A stretch of 64,000 nucleotides of DNA from Allokutzneria sp. A3M-2-11 16 (GTDB lineage Bacteria; Actinomycetota; Actinomycetes; Mycobacteriales; Pseudonocardiaceae): the NCBI RefSeq assembly GCF_024213555.1, contig NZ_JANAVO010000009.1, positions 124,001-188,000 on the forward strand, in the 5' to 3' direction. Positions 20,718 to 29,024 of the stretch are shown here, piece by piece (position 1 is the stretch's first letter; every line of letters begins with the position of its first letter). The notes beneath the pieces are model-generated. The model did no database searches. It worked only from the letters and a program-made list of their open reading frames with translations, and was not told the DNA's origin. The position numbers and the translations under genes were made by a program.

Positions 20718-21584
20718 ATGGAGCACATGATCACGAGCAACGGTCTCACCCTGTGGTGCGAGGACTTCGGGGACCCGGCCGACCCCGCCGTGCTGCTGGT
20801 GATGGGCCACGGCGGCCAGGGCACCGCGTGGCCGGACTCCTTCTGCGAGGCGCTGGCCGCGGGCGGGCGGCGCGTCGTGCGCTTCGACAACCGCGACGTC
20901 GGTCTGTCCGACAGCGTGGACTTCGCCACATCGCCCTACACGGTCGGCGATCTGGCCGCCGACGCGATCGGGGTGCTGGACGCGCTGGGCATCGAGCGCG
21001 CGCACGTGATCGGACTCTCCATGGGCGGCATGATCGGCCAGGAGATGGCGATCGAACACCCGGACCGGATGCTGTCGCTGACCTCCTGGATGTCCACCCC
21101 GGACGTCCTCGACCCGGTCAGCTTCGACTGGAAGAGCTTGCCGGGCAGGAACGCGAAGGTGGTCGAGTTCTTCGACCGAGTGGCCGCGAACCCGCCGACC
21201 ACGAGGGCGGAGCGGGTCGACGTCGCCGTCGGGCTGGTTGAGGTGTGCGCCGGGAGCGCGACGAAGCTGGACGAGGTCGCGCTGCGGAAGTGGGTCGAGG
21301 CGGGGCTGGACCGCTCCGAGAAGGACGGCACGCTGAACCAGGTCCTGGCGATCGCGCGGTCCCGCGAGCGCTTCCACCTGCTCCCCGGGCTCAGCCTGCC
21401 GACGCTGGTCCTGCACGGCACGGACGACCCGGTCGTCCCGTTCGCCCACGGCGAGGAGACCGCGCGGCTGATCCCGGACGCGCGGTTCATCCCGTTGCCC
21501 GGCGTCGGTCACGAGATTCCGATGGCGCAGGAGGAGTTCCTGGTTCACGTCCTGCTCACGCACACGTGCGCCAGCGCACCGTGA
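20718..21584 (+). CDS. Alpha/beta hydrolase
   Basis: This 288-residue protein is a classic alpha/beta hydrolase. It has an oxyanion-loop region VMGHGGQGTAW, RFDNRDVGLSD, the nucleophile elbow GLSMGG (about residue 98-103), the acid Asp in HGTDDPVVP, and a C-terminal catalytic His in GVGHEIP. It resembles haloperoxidase/lactone-hydrolase-type members, but the substrate is unknown. The start ATG 20718 gives the usual length. It is divergent from the ArsR-like regulator, its likely controller. Its last 40 bases overlap the 3' end of the converging gene at 21545. Confidence 0.9.
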   Translation: MEHMITSNGLTLWCEDFGDPADPAVLLVMGHGGQGTAWPDSFCEALAAGGRRVVRFDNRDVGLSDSVDFATSPYTVGDLAADAIGVLDALGIERAHVIGLSMGGMIGQEMAIEHPDRMLSLTSWMSTPDVLDPVSFDWKSLPGRNAKVVEFFDRVAANPPTTRAERVDVAVGLVEVCAGSATKLDEVALRKWVEAGLDRSEKDGTLNQVLAIARSRERFHLLPGLSLPTLVLHGTDDPVVPFAHGEETARLIPDARFIPLPGVGHEIPMAQEEFLVHVLLTHTCASAP

Positions 21585-22447
21585 ATCCGGTCGGCGAAGT
21601 CCTTCGGGTAGGTGTGCCCGGTCTCCGCCATGACGTCGAGCTTCACATCGAAACCGTGCCGGGCCAACTCGGCGGCGAAGCGCTCCGCCGCGGGGCGGTC
21701 GTCGTCGTGCTCGCCGGTGAGCACGACGCCGCGTGAGGGCCGCGCGGCGTCGGTGACCACTGGCATGTTGTGCTCGGGCGGGCACAGCGCGATGAACCCG
21801 GTGGCCTCGGGGATCACGCCGCTCAGGCTCCACTCCGCGGCGAACCGAGCGCCCTGGGAATACCCCGCGAGCACGAGCGGCAGTCCGTCCGCGACGCCCG
21901 CGCACAGCTCGGCGACCTGGCCGCGGGCGAGCCCGTCGTCGATCCAGCCGAGGTCACCGTCCGAAGTGGACACTTCGCTGCTCTGCGGCACCACGACGCG
22001 GAACCCGGCCGTGCTGAAGGGTTTCCACCGGCGCGCGAAGCCAACATGGCGGTCGGCTCGGGCGTGCAGCGCGACCAGCACTCCGCGCGGCTTTCCCTCC
22101 GGTTCGAACACGATGGGCGTCGTCTCGCGCGGAGCCCGGTCGCGGCATCCCTCCGACCGCCGCACGATCTCGGCGAACTCCGGGCGCCCCTGGATCGAGC
22201 GCAGCGGCGGGTTGATCATCAAGAGCTCGTGCCACCACCACACGCCCTCGTCCAGCGCGTCCCGCAGCACGGCGAGCGCGGCGTCCTCGTCCCCGGTGCG
22301 GCACAACGTCTCCGCGACCCAGATCTCGGTCAGCGCGCGCTGCTTGGGGTAGGCGCCACGGGCCCGCAACGCCAGCTCGCGGGCCTCCCCGAAACGGCCG
22401 TCGGCGAGCAGTTCGACGACCTTGTCCTTGACCTGCCCCAGGAACAT
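21545..22447 (-). CDS. TPR-alpha/beta hydrolase fusion protein
   Basis: This 300-residue protein has a helical N-terminus (about 1-90; FGEARELALRARGAYPKQRALTEIWVAETLCRTG) that resembles TPR repeats. A carboxylesterase/phospholipase-type alpha/beta hydrolase domain follows, with Ser in AGYSQGA (about 195) and a likely His in ETGHTYP near the end. The start ATG 22447 overlaps the ligase stop as TGATG, so the two are translationally coupled. This ties it to the ligase and radical SAM gene. It may release or edit a thioester made by those enzymes; this is inferred. Confidence 0.85.
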   Translation of the reverse strand: MFLGQVKDKVVELLADGRFGEARELALRARGAYPKQRALTEIWVAETLCRTGDEDAALAVLRDALDEGVWWWHELLMINPPLRSIQGRPEFAEIVRRSEGCRDRAPRETTPIVFEPEGKPRGVLVALHARADRHVGFARRWKPFSTAGFRVVVPQSSEVSTSDGDLGWIDDGLARGQVAELCAGVADGLPLVLAGYSQGARFAAEWSLSGVIPEATGFIALCPPEHNMPVVTDAARPSRGVVLTGEHDDDRPAAERFAAELARHGFDVKLDVMAETGHTYPKDFADRIHGALAHVCVSRT

Positions 22448-24024
22448 CACTTCGCGAACGACCTCTTGCGCTTGCGGAGGCCGCACGCCTCGTCACGGCT
22501 TATCACCATGGAGAGAGCACCTTTGGCGCGGTGGGCGTCGCGGACCTGACGGCGGCGGAGCTTTCCTTCGGCCCCGCGCGGCAGATCGTCGACGAACTCG
22601 ACGTTCCTCGGGCACTTGAACGCGGCGATCTTGGTGCGGCAGAAGGAGATCAGCTCCGCGGCCAGGTCGGAGCCCGGCACCGCCGAGTCGACCGGTTCGA
22701 CGACCGCGAGCAGTCGCTCGCCCATCATCGAGTCCGGCACGCCGATCACCGCGACGTCCGCGACGGCCGGGTGCGCGAGCAACGCGTCCTCGGCCTCGCG
22801 CGGATACACGTTGACGCCGTTGATGATCACGGTGTCGGCCCTGCGGTCGGTGAGGTAGACGTAGCCTTCCTCGTCCACGTGGCCGATATCGCCGACCGTG
22901 GCCCAGCCGCGCTGGTTGTACAGGGCAGCGGTCTTCTCCGGCGCCTTGTGGTAGCTGACGCGGTTCGGCGTCGGCGCCCCACCGAGCCCGGAGAACCACA
23001 GCACCCCGGTCCGGCCGGGCGGCAGCTCGTTGCCCGCCTCGTCGCACGCGTGGATCTCGCAGCCGATCGGGCGGCCGACCGAACCGGGCCGCGTCGCGGT
23101 CTCCCGGGCGCTGATGATCGCCCGGCCGAAGCCCTCCGAGCTGGTGTAGACGTCCCAGACCTTCTCCCCGACCCAGGAGATCCACTCGGCGCGGACCTGC
23201 GGCGGGCACGGCGCGGCGGTGTGCATCACGGCGCGCAGGCTGGACACGTCGTAGGCCGCGCGCGCCTCGGGCGAGAGCTTGAGGACCCGCTGCATCATCG
23301 CGGGGACGAGCTGGAGGTGCGTGACGCGGTGCCGCTGGATCGTCTCCAGCAGCCCGCGCCGGTCGAACCGGGACAGCAGCACGAGCGTGGCGCCGAGCTT
23401 CAGCGTGGCGCGCGACCACCGCAGCGGGGCGCCGTGGTGCAACGGCCCCGGGGTGAGGCTGACGCTGTCCTGGTCGCCGTCGAGCAGCTCGGTCATCATC
23501 GGCACGAACCAGTCGCCGGGCCCGCCCGTCGTCGGCCGCTCGGCGTGGATTCCCTTGGGGCGCCCCGTGGTTCCCGATGTGTAGACGACCACGCGACCCG
23601 GCTCGCACGCGGGCAGCGGCTCGGTGGGCTGGGCCGCGAGGGCGTGGCCGAAGTCCTGGTGGCCGGCCAGCGCACCGCCGACCACCAGGCGCCTGCGGAC
23701 GGACGGCGTGAGGTCGACCAGCATGCTGGCCAGACCGGCGGCGCCGACCGAGGTCACGACGACGTGAGCGTCGCTGTCGTTGACGATGTAGGCGGCCTCG
23801 TCCGGGGTCAGGTGCACGTTCACCGGCGTGAAGTCCACCCCGGCCAGCTCCGCCGCGAGGCAGGTGACCAGGTACTCCGGGCAGGTGTCGAGCAGCACGG
23901 CGACGCGCTCACCCTCGCCGAGCGCGGACCGCAGCAGGTGCGCCATGCGCGTGACCTGCTCGTCCAGCTCGCCGTAGGTCATCCGCTGGTCGTCCATGAC
24001 GATCGCGGTCTTGTCGGCCCTCAT
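22447..24024 (-). CDS. Acyl-CoA/acyl-ACP ligase (ANL superfamily)
   Basis: This 525-residue adenylate-forming enzyme activates a carboxylate as acyl-AMP and passes it to CoA or a carrier protein. Core motifs are present: VVYTSGTTGRPKG (near 148), TSSEGFG in the A5 position, TVGDIGHVDEEGYVYLTDR (A7), IINGVNVYP (A8) and the C-terminal Lys in GAEGKL (near 487). It resembles 4-coumarate/fatty-acyl ligases rather than an NRPS adenylation domain. The start ATG 24024 overlaps the radical SAM stop (ATGA), and its own stop overlaps the hydrolase start. It probably activates the acid used or made by the radical SAM enzyme, possibly as starter for the divergent PKS; this is inference. Confidence 0.9.
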   Translation of the reverse strand: MRADKTAIVMDDQRMTYGELDEQVTRMAHLLRSALGEGERVAVLLDTCPEYLVTCLAAELAGVDFTPVNVHLTPDEAAYIVNDSDAHVVVTSVGAAGLASMLVDLTPSVRRRLVVGGALAGHQDFGHALAAQPTEPLPACEPGRVVVYTSGTTGRPKGIHAERPTTGGPGDWFVPMMTELLDGDQDSVSLTPGPLHHGAPLRWSRATLKLGATLVLLSRFDRRGLLETIQRHRVTHLQLVPAMMQRVLKLSPEARAAYDVSSLRAVMHTAAPCPPQVRAEWISWVGEKVWDVYTSSEGFGRAIISARETATRPGSVGRPIGCEIHACDEAGNELPPGRTGVLWFSGLGGAPTPNRVSYHKAPEKTAALYNQRGWATVGDIGHVDEEGYVYLTDRRADTVIINGVNVYPREAEDALLAHPAVADVAVIGVPDSMMGERLLAVVEPVDSAVPGSDLAAELISFCRTKIAAFKCPRNVEFVDDLPRGAEGKLRRRQVRDAHRAKGALSMVISRDEACGLRKRKRSFAK

Positions 24025-25016
24025 GACGCACCTGTCAGCTCGCGCAGGAACAGCGAACCGGTGACCGACATCCCGGAGCCGGTGAGCGCGCGGGTGGCGT
24101 GCTCGCGCCGGACGACGAAGCGGTCCTTGCCGTAGATGAGGTACTTCCCGGCGTGCTTCGGGTCGGAGAAGTTGATCGTCATGACGTTGGCGCCCGCCTG
24201 GAATCCGCGCAGCTGCCCGTCCTCCCGCGTCTTGGCCAGCGCGCTGACCGACGGGATCAGCCAGTTCGGCTGCACGATCCGCATCACGGCGATCGCGTTC
24301 AGCGCCACGTCGACATCGCCGTAGCCGTGGTTCTCCAGCGGCGTGCCCGGGGCCGGGATGAACGGCGCGATGCTGGACATGTGCACGCCGAGCCGCTTGG
24401 CCAGCAGGATGTCCTCGGCGATGCTCTCCAGGCTCTGGCCGGGCAGCCCGACCATCGCGCCGGTGCCGACCTTGTACCCGAGGTCGAGCAGGTCCTCCAT
24501 GCACCGCATGCGGGACGCGAAGGTTTCGTGACGGAGTTTCGCGTAAAGCGCGGGATCGCTCGTCTCGTGCTTCAGGATGTAGCTCGTCGCGCCCTGGTCC
24601 TTCAGATAGGCGTACTCGGAGCGCTTCTTGTTACCGAGGTTGAGCAAGATCTCAACCTTGTCGTCAAAGAGTTCGCGAATGCGCGGAATGGCCTCGCCGA
24701 CGATCTTCGTGGTCTTCGGGATCTCGCCCGCCTGAAGGAAGACGACATCGATCCCGGCGGCGTGGATCTCCCGTGCCCGCTCGACGATCTGATCGACATC
24801 GAGCACATAGATCGAGTTCGACACCGTGTTATCGCGCCGCATCGGGCAGTAGTCGCAGTTGACCCGGCAGAGATTGGTGACCTCGACAACACCGCGCAGC
24901 ACCGCCGCGTCGCCGCGCGCGGCGGCGCGACAGCGACGGGCCTCGGAAAACAGCTGGTCCTGCGCCTCGCCACGGGCAAGCAGCAGCTCGGTGATCTCGG
25001 GAACGGTCAGGGACAT
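24021..25016 (-). CDS. HydE/BioB-like radical SAM enzyme
   Basis: This 331-residue protein has the CxxxCxxC cluster-binding motif (Cys 50, 54, 57) of radical SAM enzymes. The features HETSDPALY, VGTGAMVGLPGQ, IAPFIPAPGTPL and the BATS-like C-terminus (FQAGANVMTINFSDP) place it with HydE, PylB and biotin synthase rather than with peptide-modifying SPASM enzymes. The start ATG 25016 is preceded by GAGGAAGAG. It leads an operon with the ligase and hydrolase (ATGA overlap). No hydrogenase or pyrrolysine genes are nearby, so an iron-hydrogenase or methylornithine role is unlikely. A carbon-skeleton rearrangement or sulfur/methyl-type reaction on a building block is possible. Confidence 0.85.
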   Translation of the reverse strand: MSLTVPEITELLLARGEAQDQLFSEARRCRAAARGDAAVLRGVVEVTNLCRVNCDYCPMRRDNTVSNSIYVLDVDQIVERAREIHAAGIDVVFLQAGEIPKTTKIVGEAIPRIRELFDDKVEILLNLGNKKRSEYAYLKDQGATSYILKHETSDPALYAKLRHETFASRMRCMEDLLDLGYKVGTGAMVGLPGQSLESIAEDILLAKRLGVHMSSIAPFIPAPGTPLENHGYGDVDVALNAIAVMRIVQPNWLIPSVSALAKTREDGQLRGFQAGANVMTINFSDPKHAGKYLIYGKDRFVVRREHATRALTGSGMSVTGSLFLRELTGAS

Positions 25017-25161
25017 TCTCTTCCTCACAGCAGGAGTGAGCTACGTCGCTCCAGGTACATGACAGGGGATCGCACGCCCAGCCCGCTCAGTCTTTGAGGC
25101 AGGGCCGGACCCGGGCGGAACAAAACCTTCGCCGGAAGCCAAAAGGAAGGTAACACCGCCA

Positions 25162-25181
25162 CCGCTTGATCGGTCAAGCGG
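25162..25181. promoter_or_regulatory. 20-bp perfect inverted repeat in the divergent promoter
   Basis: CCGCTTGATCGGTCAAGCGG has two perfect 8-bp arms around TCGG. It sits in the 390-bp gap between the radical SAM operon (minus) and the PKS (plus), a position suited to an operator controlling both arms. No cognate regulator is encoded next to it. The rest of the gap (25017-25406) shows no gene. Confidence 0.65.
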
Positions 25182-25406
25182 AAAGGGCCTTCCGGGCAAA
25201 CCGTAATAAGGGCTTCACACGCCGTTGAGGTTTCCCTGTGACCTGCGCCATTGTCCGTAACCTGCACTGTCGGAGCGGACACACGGGCGCTACCGTTTCA
25301 CTCCGGAAGCCGAGCGAGTGCCGCACCCGAAATCGCGAAAAACATTTGCGACTCGGGTCGCAGAGCACCCCGACCATCCCAACCCACACCCCCAGAACGG
25401 ATCAGC

Positions 25407-28400
25407 ATGGCGCACGCGCACGAGCCGATCGCGGTCGTCGGCATGGCCTGCCGGTTCCCCGGCGGGATCACCACCCCCGAGTCCTACTGGACGGCCCTCC
25501 TCGACGGCGAGCCGGTGCGCTCCGGCCGGGCGGGCGAGGGCCTGCTGCTCGACGACGTCGACGGTTTCGACGCGGCGTTCTTCGGGCTCACCCCGACCGA
25601 GGCCGCGGCGATGGACCCGCAGCACCGGCTGTTCCTCGAAGTCGCCTGGGAGGCGCTGGAGCGCGCGGGCCAGGCGCCCGACCGGCTCGCCGGGAGCGAC
25701 ACCGCCGTCTACCTCGGCCTGATCAGCCCCGATTACCTGCACCGGCAGTTCCAGGCCGACCCCGAGCGGCTGAGCCCGTACGCGTTCACCGGCAACATGC
25801 TCAGCATGGCCCCTGGGCGGCTGTCCTACCTGCTCGACCTGCGCGGCCCGGCGCTGGCCGTGGAATCGGCGTGCTCCTCGTCGCTGCTCGCGGTGCACCA
25901 CGCCGTGCGGCAGCTGCGCGGCGGCGAGTCCGACCTCGCGCTGGCCGGTGGCGCGAACCTGGTGCTGCTGCCGGAGCTGACCGCGGTCCTCGACAAGATG
26001 GGCGCTCTCTCCTCCGACGGCCGCAGCCGCACGTTCGAGGCGGACGCGGACGGCTACGGTCGCGCCGAGGGCTGCGGGATGGTCGTGCTCAAGCGGCTCT
26101 CCGACGCCGAGGCCGCCGGGGACACCGTGCTCGCGGTGATCCGCGGCAGCGCGGTCAACCAGGACGGGCGCTCCAACGGGATCACGGTGCCGAGCGGGCG
26201 CGCGCAGTCCGAGGTGATCACGGCCGCGCTCGCGGACGCGCGGCTCGCGCCCGAGGACGTCGGCTACGTCGAGTGCCACGGCACCGGCACCGCTGTCGGC
26301 GATCCGATCGAGGTCGCCGCGGTGACTTCGGTGCTCGGCTCGCCGCTACTGGGCTCGGCGAAGGCCGTCATCGGGCACGCGGAGGCGGCGGCGGGCGTTG
26401 CCGGGTTGATCAAGGCTGTGCTGTGCGTTCAGCACGGCGTCGTGCCGGGCCAGCCGGTTCGCGAGCTGAACCCCGCTCTGGACGCGGACATTCCACTGTC
26501 CACTGTGGAATGGACGGGGCGTCGTGTCGCGGGCGTGAGCGCTTTCGGCTTCAGCGGTACCAATGTGCATGTCCTGGTGGAGGCTGCCGCTCCCGAGGAG
26601 ACGGTTTCTGTTGCTTCAGAACAGGTTCTGACCGTGTCGGCGAGCACGGAGTCCGCGCTGCGGGCGCTCGCCGGACGCTATGCGGATTACCTGCGTGGCC
26701 CCTCAGCTCCGCTGGCCGATGTGTGCCACACCGCGAACACCGGCCGGGCGCGCTTGGCCTGGCGCACCTCTGTCGTGGCTTCCGATGCGGCGGAAATGGC
26801 TGCGTTGCTGGCTGAAGTCGCCTCGGGCGGCGGTTCGGTTCAGCGGGTTCCGCGCGATGCGGCTCCGTCTGTGGCTTTCCTGTACTCCGGTCAGGGAACG
26901 GCGTCGGTCGGCATGGGCCGCGAGCTGTTCGAGACGCGGCCCGTTTTCCGCGAGGCCATCGAGGAGATCGACGCCGCGTCCGGAGGTTCGCTGATCGCCC
27001 TGCTCTACCCGTCGAGCACCGACAACGACGGTTCGCCGATCAGCGACACGGCCGTGGCCCAGCCCGCGTTGTTCGCCATTCAGGCCGCTTTGACCCGTTT
27101 GTGGGCCTCTTTCGGTGTCACTCCGGCGGCCGTGGCCGGGCACAGCCTCGGCGAGTACGCCGCCGCCTGCGCGGCGGGTGCGATGAGCTGGCGCGAGGGA
27201 CTGCGGTTGTGCGTGGAGCGCGGCAGGCTGATGGCGGAGCTACCCGCCGACGAGGGCGCGATGCTCGCGGTGTTCGCGGCCCCCGACGAGATCGAGCACC
27301 TGATCGGCCGGGTGGAGGTCGCCGCGCGCAACGGCCCCGCCGAGATCGTGCTCTCCGGAACCGTGGACGCGATCACCGAACTGGCTTCGGTGTTGGGGCG
27401 CCTGGGAATCACGTCGCGGCGGCTGCCCGTGTCGCACGCGTTCCACTCGCGGCTGCTCGACCCCGTGTTGGACCGGTTCGAGGCGGTCGCCGAGCAGGTC
27501 GCGATCACCAACCCCGTGCTGCCCTTCGCGAGCAACCTCACCGGCGCGGTCGCCGCCCCCGGCGAGCTGACCGATTCCCACCGCTGGCGTCGGCACATGC
27601 GTGAGCCGGTGCGGTACTGGGACGGCGTGCAGGCGTTGCTGGACAACGGAATCACGTGTTTCGTGGAGATCGGAGCGGACAGCACGCTCACCGATCTCGG
27701 TCAGCGCGGCGCGCCCAACGCCGTGACATGGCTGTCATCGTTGAAGCGCAAGCAATCCGACACTCGTCAGCTGCTGAGCAGCCTCGGTTCCTTGTACGCC
27801 ATGGGCGTCGGCGTCACCACTCCCGGCAAGGGGCGGCCGTGTGCCCTGCCGACCTATCCTTTCGAGCGCCGCAAGCTGTGGCTCGACGGGCTGCACCGCG
27901 CCGCGCGTCCGCAGAGTTCAACCCACGGCTTGTTGGGGCGCAAGGTTTCCTCGCCGCTGCCGCAGACCCAGTACGAGACTGTGCTCGCGCCGCAGGACAT
28001 GGCCGACAGCGCGGGGCTCGTGCACGTGGGCGTCTACGCGGAGCTGGCCATGGCTGCGACCGGTGGTTCTCGCTTGGTGGACTTGGAAATCAGCGAAGCC
28101 CTGGTCGTCTCCGAGGAGCGGACGGTGCACACGATCGTCGACGGCTCCGAGGTCCGCGTGTACGCGCAGGCCGGTGACTGGTGCGAGCACGCCCGCGCTT
28201 CCGCCTCTCGTGGAGCGCCCTTGGCCGGGCGGCTCGACCTGGCCGAGCTCGACGGCGACTCGCGCCCGGGTTCGGAGTTCTACCAGGCGATGCGCGACGA
28301 ACGCCGCCTCGACCTCGGCCCGAGCGTGGCGCTGATCGACAGGCTCTGGCACGTGTCCGACCGCGTGGTCCTCGCCCGGCTCCACTCGGAGCCCGATCCG

Positions 28401-29024
28401 TCGTCGGCGACCGGCTTCGAGATCGGCGTGCTCGACGCGTGCATGCAGCTGTTCAACGCGATGGTGCCCGCCGCTGAGGGCCTGATGTTGTTCATGCGCA
28501 TGGGTTCCCTCGACGTGGCGGCGGGCAGTGCCGGGCGGCTGTGGGCACGCGCGGAGATCACGCACAGGGACTCCGCCGGGCTGCGCGGCCGGGTCGAGGT
28601 GTTCGCGGCCGACGGCGAGCTGGTGGGATGCGCCGAGGACGTGGAGATGCGGCGCACGCGTCCCGAAGTGCTCGCGGTCCTCGGGCGCGAAGTCACCGGT
28701 GCGGTGTTCGACGGCGTGCGGGGCATGTCGACCGAGGACGCGCGGCTGCGAATCGTCCCGGAGGTGTGGGCCTCCCTGACCCGCGTGGTCGGCGTGACCA
28801 GCAACGACCTCGGTGAGGAGGAGCCGTTGACCGCGGTCGGCGTCGACTCGATCATGGCGACGCAGCTGCGGAACGTGATCTCCACCCGGTTCGGGGTGTC
28901 GCTGGCGTTGCGCCAGGTGCTCGACGGTGCGAGCGTGGCGACCTTGGCGAGCGACCTGGCGCACGCCCTGACCGCGGACGGACACCGAGTGGACGACGAC
29001 ACCATGCAGGCGGGCCGTGTCTGA
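25407..29024 (+). CDS. Type I polyketide synthase, KS-AT-DH-like-ACP
   Basis: This 1205-residue single module has a KS (ESACSSS near 155, ECHGTGT, and GHAEAAAG where SNIGHTEAAAG is usual). Its AT has GHSLGE (near 578) and HAFHS (near 677), the malonyl-CoA signature. A DH-fold region follows (about 837-1110), then an ACP (GVDSI near 1144). No KR or ER is present. The DH-like region keeps the N-terminal LLGRKVSSPL and the VLDACMQLF segment. It lacks HxxxGxxxxP; only LVHVGVYAELA is seen there. A ketone reduced in trans, an unreduced product, or a different activity of this domain are the options. ATG 25407 was chosen as the domain begins at once; its ribosome binding site is weak. The next gene overlaps it by 8 bp. 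Confidence 0.9.
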   Translation: MAHAHEPIAVVGMACRFPGGITTPESYWTALLDGEPVRSGRAGEGLLLDDVDGFDAAFFGLTPTEAAAMDPQHRLFLEVAWEALERAGQAPDRLAGSDTAVYLGLISPDYLHRQFQADPERLSPYAFTGNMLSMAPGRLSYLLDLRGPALAVESACSSSLLAVHHAVRQLRGGESDLALAGGANLVLLPELTAVLDKMGALSSDGRSRTFEADADGYGRAEGCGMVVLKRLSDAEAAGDTVLAVIRGSAVNQDGRSNGITVPSGRAQSEVITAALADARLAPEDVGYVECHGTGTAVGDPIEVAAVTSVLGSPLLGSAKAVIGHAEAAAGVAGLIKAVLCVQHGVVPGQPVRELNPALDADIPLSTVEWTGRRVAGVSAFGFSGTNVHVLVEAAAPEETVSVASEQVLTVSASTESALRALAGRYADYLRGPSAPLADVCHTANTGRARLAWRTSVVASDAAEMAALLAEVASGGGSVQRVPRDAAPSVAFLYSGQGTASVGMGRELFETRPVFREAIEEIDAASGGSLIALLYPSSTDNDGSPISDTAVAQPALFAIQAALTRLWASFGVTPAAVAGHSLGEYAAACAAGAMSWREGLRLCVERGRLMAELPADEGAMLAVFAAPDEIEHLIGRVEVAARNGPAEIVLSGTVDAITELASVLGRLGITSRRLPVSHAFHSRLLDPVLDRFEAVAEQVAITNPVLPFASNLTGAVAAPGELTDSHRWRRHMREPVRYWDGVQALLDNGITCFVEIGADSTLTDLGQRGAPNAVTWLSSLKRKQSDTRQLLSSLGSLYAMGVGVTTPGKGRPCALPTYPFERRKLWLDGLHRAARPQSSTHGLLGRKVSSPLPQTQYETVLAPQDMADSAGLVHVGVYAELAMAATGGSRLVDLEISEALVVSEERTVHTIVDGSEVRVYAQAGDWCEHARASASRGAPLAGRLDLAELDGDSRPGSEFYQAMRDERRLDLGPSVALIDRLWHVSDRVVLARLHSEPDPSSATGFEIGVLDACMQLFNAMVPAAEGLMLFMRMGSLDVAAGSAGRLWARAEITHRDSAGLRGRVEVFAADGELVGCAEDVEMRRTRPEVLAVLGREVTGAVFDGVRGMSTEDARLRIVPEVWASLTRVVGVTSNDLGEEEPLTAVGVDSIMATQLRNVISTRFGVSLALRQVLDGASVATLASDLAHALTADGHRVDDDTMQAGRV

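Noticed and set aside
24021-25016. Radical SAM protein as true biotin synthase or hydrogenase maturase
   Set aside because: No other biotin, hydrogenase or pyrrolysine genes are nearby and its partners are a ligase and a PKS; sequence similarity supports only the wider HydE/BioB group.
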